Under the pieces are notes generated by a model. That model ran no database searches. It was not told the origin of the DNA and worked only from the letters and a program-made list of their open reading frames with translations. 59,120 nt of DNA, taken from the NCBI GenBank assembly GCA_949292875.1, contig CASFBJ010000014.1, positions 1-59,120 of the forward strand. The letters are read 5' to 3'. A program made the position numbers and the translations under genes. Positions 37,099 through 44,507 of this stretch are shown in pieces. The stretch is from an uncultured Christensenella sp. (lineage in GTDB: Bacteria > Bacillota > Clostridia > Christensenellales > UBA1242). Numbering within the stretch: position 1 is the stretch's first letter; each line of letters opens with the position of its first letter.

Positions 37099-38034
37099 TT
37101 ATATTCTCTCAACTATTCTTAACTTAGCACTTCTACTTCTTTTATTTTTTTCAAGTTCTTCATTACTTGCTAGTATTGGCTTTTTATTTATTATTTTTAC
37201 TTTAGCCTTATGATTGCATTGACAAATTAAAGCTTCAGGTGGACAAATGCAATTCATAGACATTTCTTTAAAAATATTTTTAACAATCCTATCTTCTAAC
37301 GAATGAAATGTTATTATACAAAATCTCCCACCAACCTTCAAGCAATCTGCCATACTCTCTATACTTTCTTTTAATTTATTTAACTCTCCATTTACTTCAA
37401 TTCTAATAGCTTGAAAGGTTTTTTTACAAACAGACCCGCCTTTATTTTTAATCTTACTTGGATAAGCTTTTTCTATTAAATCAACAAGTTCATCTGTTGT
37501 TTCTATTTTTTTATTCTCTCTTGCTTGTACAATATTTTTTGCTATTTTTCTAGAAAAGTTTTCTTCTCCATATTCAAATATTATTTTTGCAAGTTTTTCA
37601 TAACTATACTCATTTACCACTTCATAAGCACTTAGCTTTTGAGACTTGTCCATTCGCATATCTAAAAGCCCATTTCCTATATAAGAAAAACCTCTTTCAT
37701 AATTATCTAATTGATATGAACTAACTCCCAAATCTAATAGTATACCATCTACATTACTTATACCTAAGCTCTTTAAAATATTCGGCATATTTTTGAAATC
37801 ATCATGCATAATGACAAAATTATTTGAAATTTTATTTAACCTTTGTGTACTAACATCAATAGCCTCTTGATCTTTATCTATTGCAACTAATTTACCTTTT
37901 TCATTTAACTTTTCCAAAATTTTACAACTATGACCAGCACCACCAAGCGTACCATCTACATATATACCATTCGCTTTAATATTCAACCCATCTAAACATT
38001 CATTTAACATTACAGGTTGATGATTAAATTCCAT
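37099..38034 (-). CDS. rsmH: 16S rRNA (cytosine1402-N4)-methyltransferase RsmH (MraW)
   Basis: A 311-residue SAM methyltransferase. Conserved strings are HQPVMLNECLDGL, VDGTLGGAGHS, LLDLGVSSYQLD, RGFSY..LDMRMD and ITFHSLEDRIVK. It overlaps the end of mraZ by 11 bp. The second gene of the dcw cluster, as in most bacteria. Confidence 0.97.
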   Translation of the reverse strand: MEFNHQPVMLNECLDGLNIKANGIYVDGTLGGAGHSCKILEKLNEKGKLVAIDKDQEAIDVSTQRLNKISNNFVIMHDDFKNMPNILKSLGISNVDGILLDLGVSSYQLDNYERGFSYIGNGLLDMRMDKSQKLSAYEVVNEYSYEKLAKIIFEYGEENFSRKIAKNIVQARENKKIETTDELVDLIEKAYPSKIKNKGGSVCKKTFQAIRIEVNGELNKLKESIESMADCLKVGGRFCIITFHSLEDRIVKNIFKEMSMNCICPPEALICQCNHKAKVKIINKKPILASNEELEKNKRSRSAKLRIVERI

Positions 38035-38452
38035 ATTTTGTTAAATCTCCTATAATCTCATCAAAATTTGTCTCATCATTATATTTATCCCAAGTTTCTT
38101 CATCCCAAATTTCAACTCTATTACCAACACCAACACTCACAATGTTTTTCTTAATATTTGCAAAGTCTTTTAAATAAGCAGGCAAAACAAATCTTCCTTG
38201 ACTATCCTCTTCTATTTCATAACCAGAAGAAAATAATGTTCTTAATGATTTTTGAGCCTTTAAATCTCCTAATGGTAGTTCCCTTAATTTTTGACTTAAT
38301 GTATTTTGCATTTCTTCCTGAGAAAATACAAATAAACAATTGTTAGTTCCTTTCATGATTATATAGTTTGAACCTAATTGAGACCTTAATTTGGCAGGTA
38401 TACGCATTCTGTTTTTTTCATCTAATTGATGCTTGTATTCGCCAATTAACAT
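38024..38452 (-). CDS. mraZ: transcriptional regulator MraZ
   Basis: A 142-residue protein of two SpoVT-AbrB repeats. The first has the motif DEKNRMRIPAKLR, the second DSQGRFVLPAYL. MraZ forms a ring that binds tandem repeats before its own gene and represses the dcw cluster. Exactly such repeats lie upstream (38526-38552). ATG with AAGGAGG upstream. Confidence 0.96.
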   Translation of the reverse strand: MLIGEYKHQLDEKNRMRIPAKLRSQLGSNYIIMKGTNNCLFVFSQEEMQNTLSQKLRELPLGDLKAQKSLRTLFSSGYEIEEDSQGRFVLPAYLKDFANIKKNIVSVGVGNRVEIWDEETWDKYNDETNFDEIIGDLTKYGI

Positions 38453-38503
38453 ACACCCACCTCCTTAAATTTTATACTGATGGCATTTTAATATACTATC
38501 AAC

Positions 38504-38509
38504 ATTATA
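38504..38509 (-). promoter_or_regulatory. -10 box of the mraZ (dcw) promoter
   Basis: TATAAT on the - strand. No consensus -35 exists at the right spacing: that place is taken by the nearest MraZ repeat, which would let MraZ block RNA polymerase. Confidence 0.65.
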
Positions 38510-38525
38510 CTATATTATTTTTTAA

Positions 38526-38552
38526 CCACTTTCAACCACTTTTAACCACTTT
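38526..38552 (-). promoter_or_regulatory. MraZ operator: three AAAGTGG repeats with 10-bp period
   Basis: On the - strand AAAGTGG occurs at 38546-38552, 38536-38542 and 38526-38532, each separated by 3 bp, so the copies lie on one face of the helix. This matches the AAAGTG(T/G)-N3 repeats described for MraZ in Mollicutes. Confidence 0.88.
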
Positions 38553-38604
38553 ATATTTATAGAACATATGTACACATAATCCTATTTTCATGTTTGAAAA
38601 TAAA

Positions 38605-38634
38605 TAATAAAAAAGCGTGGGCACCCACGCTTTT
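38605..38634 (-). terminator. terminator of rpsU
   Basis: An 11-bp stem AAAAGCGTGGG/CCCACGCTTTT with a 2-nt gap as loop (38611-38634), one of the most GC-rich hairpins in the window, followed by a U-tract on the - strand. Confidence 0.9.
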
Positions 38635-38641
38635 CTATTAT

Positions 38642-38821
38642 TTATTTCTTTCTATTTCTTTTTCTAGATAATTCTGCTTTCTTCTTCTTTTTTACACTTG
38701 GCTTTTCATATGCTTGTCTTTTTCTTAAATCACCAATTATGCCATCTTTTTGACATTTGCGTTTAAAGCGTTTTAAAGCACTGTCTAAAGTTTCTGTTTC
38801 CCCTACTTTAACAGTTGTCAT
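38642..38821 (-). CDS. rpsU: 30S ribosomal protein bS21
   Basis: A 59-residue basic protein read directly from the sequence. It starts MTTVKVGETETLDSAL and continues with the typical RFKRKCQKDGI, RKRQAYEKPSVK and a Lys/Arg-rich C-terminus. It joins the platform of the 30S subunit near the anti-Shine-Dalgarno end of 16S rRNA. ATG preceded by AAAAGGTGGTG. It has its own consensus promoter and terminator. Confidence 0.95.
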   Translation of the reverse strand: MTTVKVGETETLDSALKRFKRKCQKDGIIGDLRKRQAYEKPSVKKKKKAELSRKRNRKK

Positions 38822-38858
38822 TCCTGTTTCACCACCTTTTGCAAAGAAAATATATTAT

Positions 38859-38887
38859 ATTATAAACATTTAAGTAAATTTTGTCAA
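38859..38887 (-). promoter_or_regulatory. promoter of rpsU
   Basis: -35 TTGACA (38882-38887), 17 bp, -10 TATAAT (38859-38864) on the - strand, a full-consensus promoter as expected for a ribosomal protein gene. Confidence 0.85.
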
Positions 38888-38895
38888 CTATTTCT

Positions 38896-39627
38896 TTAAT
38901 TATATTCTCCCATTTCATACAAAACTATGCTTGAAAGCATAACATTTGCTGTTTCAGCCCTTAATATTCTTTTACCCAAAGATACAGAAATACCACCCTG
39001 TTCTACAATCATTTGTGCTTCTTTTTCTGAAAAACCGCCTTCACTTCCTAAAATTATAGCTATATTATCTTCTTTTTTTACATCTTTAAGTAGCTCTTTT
39101 AAATATTTATTCGTTTCCTTTTCATAAGCAAAAAAAACCTTATCAAAAGTTTTTATTTGACTTAGCATTTGCGAAAAAGTTATAATTTCTTCTACATCCA
39201 AAATTCTACTTCTTTTACATTGTTTACAGGCATCTTTTGCTATCTGAATATATCTTGCAGATTTATTTCCTACATTTTTGCCTATGCAAAACTCACTTTC
39301 AAAAGGAATTAATTTAGACACTCCTAATTCCGTAAGTTTTGTTATTAAAAATTCAAACTTATCACCTTTTAACAATGCAGTAAATACAGTTAAATTAGAG
39401 ATTGGATTTGTATTTACAATTTCTTTTTTTAAAAGTTTTAATGTAGTTTGTTCTTTATTTATGCTTACAACTTCACAAATGTACTTTTCATCTCCATTTG
39501 AAAAACATTCAACAATTTCATTTATTTTTGTTCTTAACACCTTTGATAAATGATGATGTTCTTCTCCTTTAAGTACTATTATATCTCCTATATTATATTC
39601 GTAATTATCAATAAAAAAACTTTTCAT
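38896..39627 (-). CDS. rsmE: 16S rRNA (uracil1498-N3)-methyltransferase RsmE
   Basis: A 243-residue SPOUT methyltransferase. The N-terminal PUA-like part includes GEEHHHLSKVLR and the C-terminal knotted domain has LGSEGGFSEKEA and LGKRILRAETA. The open frame runs on upstream to 39936, but that part is hydrophobic low-complexity and antisense to another gene; MKSFFIDNYEYN at 39627 is the family's start. No Shine-Dalgarno is present and the -10 box ends 6 nt before the ATG, so the mRNA should be leaderless. Confidence 0.94.
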   Translation of the reverse strand: MKSFFIDNYEYNIGDIIVLKGEEHHHLSKVLRTKINEIVECFSNGDEKYICEVVSINKEQTTLKLLKKEIVNTNPISNLTVFTALLKGDKFEFLITKLTELGVSKLIPFESEFCIGKNVGNKSARYIQIAKDACKQCKRSRILDVEEIITFSQMLSQIKTFDKVFFAYEKETNKYLKELLKDVKKEDNIAIILGSEGGFSEKEAQMIVEQGGISVSLGKRILRAETANVMLSSIVLYEMGEYN

Positions 39628-39633
39628 AAAATG

Positions 39634-39662
39634 ATTATAATATATTTTCAAACTTATTGCAA
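39634..39662 (-). promoter_or_regulatory. leaderless promoter of rsmE
   Basis: -35 TTGCAA (39657-39662), 17 bp, -10 TATAAT (39634-39639) on the - strand; the ATG follows after 6 nt. Confidence 0.65.
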
Positions 39663-39680
39663 TTAAGAGTATAAAAAATA

Positions 39681-39709
39681 TTGAAATAATTATACTAATG
39701 ATATATAAT
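39681..39709 (+). promoter_or_regulatory. promoter of the small membrane ORF and fabG
   Basis: -35 TTGAAA (39681-39686), 17 bp, -10 TATAAT (39704-39709). It lies very close to the ribosome-binding site (39711-39717), so an alternative -10, TATACT at 39691-39696, may be the one used. Confidence 0.5.
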
Positions 39710-39724
39710 GAAGGAGGTATGATT

Positions 39725-40123
39725 ATGTCATATACCGAAGGAAATAAAGAAAATGAAAATATAGATGTAGAAAGAACTACATTAATTGAAGAAGAACAAG
39801 CAAAAAACTTAACTTCTGAAAAGCAAGAAGATAAAAAGCAAGGCGAAGAAAAAAAACAGAAAAAAGAAATAGATTTTAAAATAAATAGTGGAAACATTGC
39901 AGTGATTTCAAGTAGTTTAGCATTACTTTTGAGCACAGTGAATAAACTTTTAAGAATGCTGGTTTTAGTTTCTGCCGGCTTAGTAATCTTTCTTTACATA
40001 GTTTCCGCACTTTTATCTTTTTTTGCACTTTTTAGTTGTATAAAAAATTCTTTTAAGAATAAGCAAATAACTATAGATGCTTATTTGTGTGGAATTTCTC
40101 TGCTTGTTCTTATTCTAATATAA
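39725..40123 (+). CDS. small membrane protein with charged N-terminus, unknown function
   Basis: I do not recognise this 132-residue protein. Residues 1-55 are rich in Glu, Lys and Gln, and 58-132 are hydrophobic with two or three membrane segments (about 60-75, 80-105 and 115-131). Two other in-frame ATGs lie upstream (39698 and 39719); the ATG at 39725 is chosen because AAGGAGG lies 7 nt before it. It is 9 bp ahead of fabG in one operon, divergent from rsmE. Confidence 0.65.
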   Translation: MSYTEGNKENENIDVERTTLIEEEQAKNLTSEKQEDKKQGEEKKQKKEIDFKINSGNIAVISSSLALLLSTVNKLLRMLVLVSAGLVIFLYIVSALLSFFALFSCIKNSFKNKQITIDAYLCGISLLVLILI

Positions 40124-40132
40124 GGAGAAAAT

Positions 40133-40864
40133 ATGGAAATAGCATTAGTTACAGGTGGAGCACAAGGAATAGGCTCAGAAATATGTAGACAATTAGCAAA
40201 ACAAGGATATTTTGTAATAATTAATTATTTGCATAGCGAACAAGAAGCAATAAACTTAATACAAGAAATAAAAAAATCAAATGGTTATGCTGAAAAATAT
40301 AAATGCGATGTCCGAAATATTGATGAATTAAAAAATATGGTTTCATATATTATTAAAAAATATGGTAAAATAGATTTACTTGTAAATAATGCTGGAATAA
40401 GCGAACATAAACTTTTTCAAGATATAACTTACGAAGACTATAGAAACATGATAGATTCAAATTTATCAAGTGCTTTTCTATTATCTCAATTAGTTGTCAA
40501 AGAAATGATTTCCATGAAAAGAGGAAAGATTATAAATATTTCTTCAATTTGGGGATTAAGTGGTGCTAGTATGGAAGTTCATTACAGCGTTGCAAAAGCT
40601 GGATTAATTGGTCTTACAAAAGCGCTAGCACAAGAATTAGCTCCTTCAAACATTCAAGTAAATTGCGTTGCTCCAGGAGCAATAAATACTAGAATGATGC
40701 AACATTTTACTGTAGAAGAATTAGAAAGTTTTTGCGAAAATATACCTATGGGCAGACTTGGCACAATTCAAGAAGTTGCTAATTGTGTAACTTTTTTAGC
40801 AAGTGAAAAAGCAAGCTATTTGACAGGACAAGTAATTAGTCCAAATGGCGGATTAATATTATAA
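40133..40864 (+). CDS. short-chain dehydrogenase/reductase, FabG-like
   Basis: A 243-residue SDR. NAD(P) loop TGGAQGIGSE, NNAG motif, catalytic Ser in ISSIWG, and YSVAK (Tyr and Lys). Tail ITGQ-like YLTGQVISPNGG. It is close to 3-oxoacyl-ACP reductase FabG, but it is not with fatty-acid synthesis genes (plsX is far off), so the substrate is not certain. ATG with AAGGAG upstream. Confidence 0.88.
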   Translation: MEIALVTGGAQGIGSEICRQLAKQGYFVIINYLHSEQEAINLIQEIKKSNGYAEKYKCDVRNIDELKNMVSYIIKKYGKIDLLVNNAGISEHKLFQDITYEDYRNMIDSNLSSAFLLSQLVVKEMISMKRGKIINISSIWGLSGASMEVHYSVAKAGLIGLTKALAQELAPSNIQVNCVAPGAINTRMMQHFTVEELESFCENIPMGRLGTIQEVANCVTFLASEKASYLTGQVISPNGGLIL

Positions 40865-40867
40865 AAT

Positions 40868-40893
40868 AAAAAAAGGACAAATGTCCTTTTTTT
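40868..40893. terminator. bidirectional terminator between fabG-like gene and efp
   Basis: A stem A7-GGACA/TGTCC-T7 with loop AA lies between the convergent genes; A- and T-runs serve both strands. It overlaps the efp stop codon. Confidence 0.88.
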
Positions 40894-41449
40894 ATACTCT
40901 TTCCATATATAGACCAGTTCTACTATCTACTCTAATTGTATCTCCATTATTTACAAATAAAGGAACTGATACAACTATTCCTGTTTCTAATGTTGCAGGT
41001 TTCATTGCTGTCTTTGCAGTATCTCCAGCAACTGCAGGCTCACATTCTACAATTTTTAATTCAACAAAATTTGGCGGTTCTACAGAAAAAGCTTTGCCTT
41101 TATAAAATTGAATATAAGCTGTCATATTTTCAGTCATATACTTTAATGCATCTTCACAAATTTCATAATCAAGTGGAATTTGATCAAATGTTTCCATATC
41201 CATAAAATAACAAATATTGTCATCTCTATACAAATATTGCATATCTTTTCTTTCTATTACAGCTTTTGGATATTTGTCTGTAGGATTAAATGTTTTATCC
41301 AAAGTTTGACCAGTTACAATATTTTTTAACTTAGTTCTAACAAAAGCAGCTCCTTTGCCTGGTTTTACATGTTGAAAATCTACAACAGTATATACAGTTC
41401 CATCTAAATCAAAAGTTGTTCCTTTTCTAAAATCTCCTGCTACTACCAT
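40892..41449 (-). CDS. efp: elongation factor P
   Basis: A 185-residue factor that rescues ribosomes stalled at polyproline. Three beta domains: KOW-like with the tip loop [10 protein letters not shown] (Lys32 is the position modified in many bacteria), OB and C-terminal. ATG with AGGAGG. It follows nfo by 39 bp and has a likely promoter of its own with an extended -10, TGGTATAAT (41470-41475 for the hexamer). No modifying enzyme (EpmA, YmfI type) is in the window. Confidence 0.97.
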   Translation of the reverse strand: MVVAGDFRKGTTFDLDGTVYTVVDFQHVKPGKGAAFVRTKLKNIVTGQTLDKTFNPTDKYPKAVIERKDMQYLYRDDNICYFMDMETFDQIPLDYEICEDALKYMTENMTAYIQFYKGKAFSVEPPNFVELKIVECEPAVAGDTAKTAMKPATLETGIVVSVPLFVNNGDTIRVDSRTGLYMERV

Positions 41450-41488
41450 TATTTTTTCCTCCTAGCGTTATTATACCATATCATTTAA

Positions 41489-42340
41489 TTATTTACAAAC
41501 TTTTTCATATATATTTTTCATTTTTACAGCATCTTGAGCCATAATATCCTTTGACTCACAAATTATAGTAGGTTCTAAGCCTAATTCTTTGATTGCTAAT
41601 GCCAAAGGTGCAAAATCAGGACCAAATTTCCCGTTATCTAAAACAAGATGCCTTTGTTCACCTTTCTCAGTAAATTCAATTTGTGAAAAATGAATATGTA
41701 TATTTTTAACTTTGTTTATACCTAATTTTTCAATAGCATAATTAAATATTTTTTTAAAATCTTCTTTTGTTTTCAATTTGCCTTGTTCTACACAGTTTAT
41801 ATGTCCGAAATCAAAAGTAGGTATAAAAACTTTATCTATAAGACATAAATCTACAATTTCTTGATAAGACCCTATTTGTGTATATTTCCCCATAGTCTCA
41901 AGACAAACAAGACAATCATCATATCCATTATCATAAATTAATTTTACAAGATTTTTAAGATTTTTTCTAACATTATTTAATGCTTGCTCCCTAGTTAACT
42001 TACCATTTGAGCCAGTATGTACAACTACCCTATTTCCACCAAAGTTCTTGACTAATTTTAGACTGTTTAGTACATAATTATTTGATTTATCAATTTGTTC
42101 AGAATCAGGACTTGCAAAGTTGATAAAATATGGTGCATGAACAGATATCGTAATCCCATACTCCTGTGCCTTTTCACCTATAAGTTTTGCTTTTTCTTCT
42201 TTTATAAGTATACCCCTACCACAAGGATATTCAAAAGCATTAAGTCCTAAATCGTACAAAAATTTTGGAGCATCTTCACTATTTTTATAACCTTTTTCAT
42301 AAAAAAGGACATCATTGCCAGCAGGCCCGAATTTAATCAT
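41489..42340 (-). CDS. AP endonuclease IV-like TIM-barrel protein
   Basis: A 283-residue member of the AP endonuclease family 2. Metal ligands of endonuclease IV are mostly present: His in SVHAPY, His in VVHTGS, Glu in LETMG, Asp and His in TFDFGHIN, His in HIHFSQ, Glu in IICES. The Asp of the usual DRH motif is Gln here (EQRH), while its His is kept. This Clostridia-type subfamily may cut abasic sites or have another sugar substrate. It overlaps truB by 8 bp, so it is the last gene of the rimP-nusA operon. Confidence 0.82.
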   Translation of the reverse strand: MIKFGPAGNDVLFYEKGYKNSEDAPKFLYDLGLNAFEYPCGRGILIKEEKAKLIGEKAQEYGITISVHAPYFINFASPDSEQIDKSNNYVLNSLKLVKNFGGNRVVVHTGSNGKLTREQALNNVRKNLKNLVKLIYDNGYDDCLVCLETMGKYTQIGSYQEIVDLCLIDKVFIPTFDFGHINCVEQGKLKTKEDFKKIFNYAIEKLGINKVKNIHIHFSQIEFTEKGEQRHLVLDNGKFGPDFAPLALAIKELGLEPTIICESKDIMAQDAVKMKNIYEKVCK

Positions 42341-43190
42341 CTAAAAAAATCTCCATTTTTAATTTTTTATCACAAATGTTACCCAATGCAAAAAGTTTTG
42401 AATTATTATACAAAAAATATTTTGCATCTTGTTTATTACATTGTATAGTTAATCCATTTCTAACTTTTTTGTATTCTTCTTCATTTAAATTGATAGCATC
42501 AAATTTTAGCAGCTTATCTATAGGCACAACTAACTCATCTAACTTGTCTTTCTCTAATATTGTATTTAAATCTAATGAATCACTAATTTCAAACATACCT
42601 GATTTTACTCTTATAATTAAAGGCATATAACCTACGCTGTCTAATTCTCTAGCTAAATCTCTACACAAACTCCTTATATAAGTTCCTGAACTACATTCTA
42701 TTTCAAACAAAAATTTGTTAGTCCCTATTTCTTTAATTAAATCAAATTTATGAACAATAACTTTACATTCATTTAGCTGTATATCTTTGTTTTGCCTTGC
42801 CAAGTCATATGCTCGTTTACCATTAATTTTTTTAGCACTATACATTGGAGGCACTTGATTAATCTCACCTTTAAATTTTTCTAATGCTTCTTTAACTTGT
42901 TCTTCAGAAATAATTTTATCATCGCTTTTTGTAAGAACACCCATACTATCTAATGTATCAGTTTCTTTTCCAAAAACAAATATAGCTCTATAGACCTTAG
43001 TTTTTTCTATGAAATAATCAAAAAACTTTGTTGCTTTACCGATAGCTAATGGCAAAACTCCGGTACCAGCAGGGTCTAAAGTTCCTAAATGCCCAATTTT
43101 TTTTATACCAAAAGTTTTTCTAATCTTTGCTATAACATCAAATGAAGTTAAACCATCAGGTTTATTTACATTAAGAAAACCATTAATCAT
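42333..43190 (-). CDS. truB: tRNA pseudouridine(55) synthase TruB
   Basis: A 285-residue pseudouridine synthase. The family start GFLNVNKPDGLTSFDV and the catalytic Asp in GHLGTLDPAGTGVLP are present, then VPPMYSAKKINGKRAYDLAR and SGTYIRSLCRDLA. ATG overlaps nrnA by 8 bp. Confidence 0.97.
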   Translation of the reverse strand: MINGFLNVNKPDGLTSFDVIAKIRKTFGIKKIGHLGTLDPAGTGVLPLAIGKATKFFDYFIEKTKVYRAIFVFGKETDTLDSMGVLTKSDDKIISEEQVKEALEKFKGEINQVPPMYSAKKINGKRAYDLARQNKDIQLNECKVIVHKFDLIKEIGTNKFLFEIECSSGTYIRSLCRDLARELDSVGYMPLIIRVKSGMFEISDSLDLNTILEKDKLDELVVPIDKLLKFDAINLNEEEYKKVRNGLTIQCNKQDAKYFLYNNSKLFALGNICDKKLKMEIFLDD

Positions 43191-44133
43191 AAATAAAATC
43201 TTTCGCCTTTTGAATTAGTAATTTTATCATCTTATCTTTATTTGCATAAATTCTACAACCAGCAGCTTTTGTATGTCCTCCACCACCAAACTTTTGAGCT
43301 AAAAGATTAACATCAGCTAATCCATTTGAACGAAATGATATATTGTAGCCACCATCATCTTTTTCACTATATGTTATACCAATTTGAACACCATTAACAC
43401 CTGCAATATCATCAACAATTCTAGGATCATCATTGTAATCTGCATTACAATCTAAAAAGTCTTTTCTATCTAAGCCTGTAATCGCTAGTCTATCATCAAA
43501 GTAAAAGCAAAGTTTTTCTAAAGCTTTCTTATACAGCAAAAGTTGATTTTTTGTTTTAGACTTATATAAAAAATAATTTATAGTGTCCAAATCTATATCA
43601 TATTCAGACAATTTTGCAGCTATAAAAAGAACTTTACTCGTTGTATTTGAATGTCTGAATCCACCAGTATCAGAACTTAATCCGCAATACAAAGATTGAG
43701 CAATGTTAGTATCTAGATTTATTTTGTTACTATCAAAAATATCATATAATACTTCACAGCAACTACTGCTTTCTTTTACATAATTATATTTTGCATATTT
43801 TTCATTAGAAATGTGATGGTCTATATTTAATGTATTTTCATGCTTTACAAACTCATTTTCAAAATCACCCAATCTTGACAAAGATGGAGTATCAACCGCT
43901 ATAAAAAGGTCATATTTCGCATTTATTTCTTTATTAATTTTATTTTCAATTAAAAAATTGTAATTAGAATGAATTTTGTCAGCATTGTATACATCTACAA
44001 TTTTACCCAAACTTTTACAAAAATAATATAAAGCCATACCAGAACCCAAACAATCACCATCTGGTTTTATATGCGTAAAGATAGCAATGGAATTGCTATC
44101 TTTAATCAAGTCTATTATTTCTTTAGAATTCAA
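43183..44133 (-). CDS. nrnA: DHH-family oligoribonuclease / pAp phosphatase (NrnA-like)
   Basis: A 316-residue DHH/DHHA1 phosphoesterase. Metal motifs HIKPDGDCLGS, AVDTPS, the DHH itself in NIDHHISN, and SDTGGF; the DHHA1 substrate-binding motif GGGGHTKAAG lies near the end. It degrades nanoRNAs and dephosphorylates pAp. The start codon is TTG, with AGAGGAG about 10 nt upstream; no ATG exists nearby. Usual neighbour of rbfA and truB in Bacillota. Confidence 0.93.
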   Translation of the reverse strand: MNSKEIIDLIKDSNSIAIFTHIKPDGDCLGSGMALYYFCKSLGKIVDVYNADKIHSNYNFLIENKINKEINAKYDLFIAVDTPSLSRLGDFENEFVKHENTLNIDHHISNEKYAKYNYVKESSSCCEVLYDIFDSNKINLDTNIAQSLYCGLSSDTGGFRHSNTTSKVLFIAAKLSEYDIDLDTINYFLYKSKTKNQLLLYKKALEKLCFYFDDRLAITGLDRKDFLDCNADYNDDPRIVDDIAGVNGVQIGITYSEKDDGGYNISFRSNGLADVNLLAQKFGGGGHTKAAGCRIYANKDKMIKLLIQKAKDFIYD

Positions 44134-44149
44134 TTAACAAAATCTCCTC

Positions 44150-44506
44150 TTATTCTATATCGTTCGGTATGTCTATTTTAGACAATAGTTCGTTTATCTC
44201 TTCACTATATTCAAAGTTTTTGTCTAAAACAAACTTTATTATAGGAGTATTTCTAATATCAATTTTTTGACTTAAAAGTTTTCTAATATAGCCCGCACTA
44301 GATTGCAATGCTTGAAAAGTTTCTTCTTTATCTTTTGCATTATATATACTTACATAAGTTGTTGCTTGATAAAGTTCTTTGTCTACAGAAACTTTTAAAA
44401 CTGAAATAATGCCATTTATTCTAGGGTCATTTAAGTCGTTTTGAATAATTTCTGCTATTGCATTTCTTAATTCTGTATTAATTTTATTTAATCTTGAATC
44501 TTTCAT
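44150..44506 (-). CDS. rbfA: 30S ribosome-binding factor RbfA
   Basis: A 118-residue KH-fold factor for 30S maturation and 16S 5'-end processing. It has RLNKINTELRNAIAEIIQ, DPRINGIISVLKVSV and the YIRKLLSQKIDIRNTP helix followed by FVLDKNFEYSEEI. ATG with AAAGGAG, 1 bp after infB. Confidence 0.96.
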   Translation of the reverse strand: MKDSRLNKINTELRNAIAEIIQNDLNDPRINGIISVLKVSVDKELYQATTYVSIYNAKDKEETFQALQSSAGYIRKLLSQKIDIRNTPIIKFVLDKNFEYSEEINELLSKIDIPNDIE

Positions 44507-44507
44507 T

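Noticed and set aside
39628..39936. 103-residue N-terminal extension of rsmE
   Set aside because: Hydrophobic low-complexity antisense of the small membrane ORF, with the promoter of rsmE inside it; the family start is at 39627.
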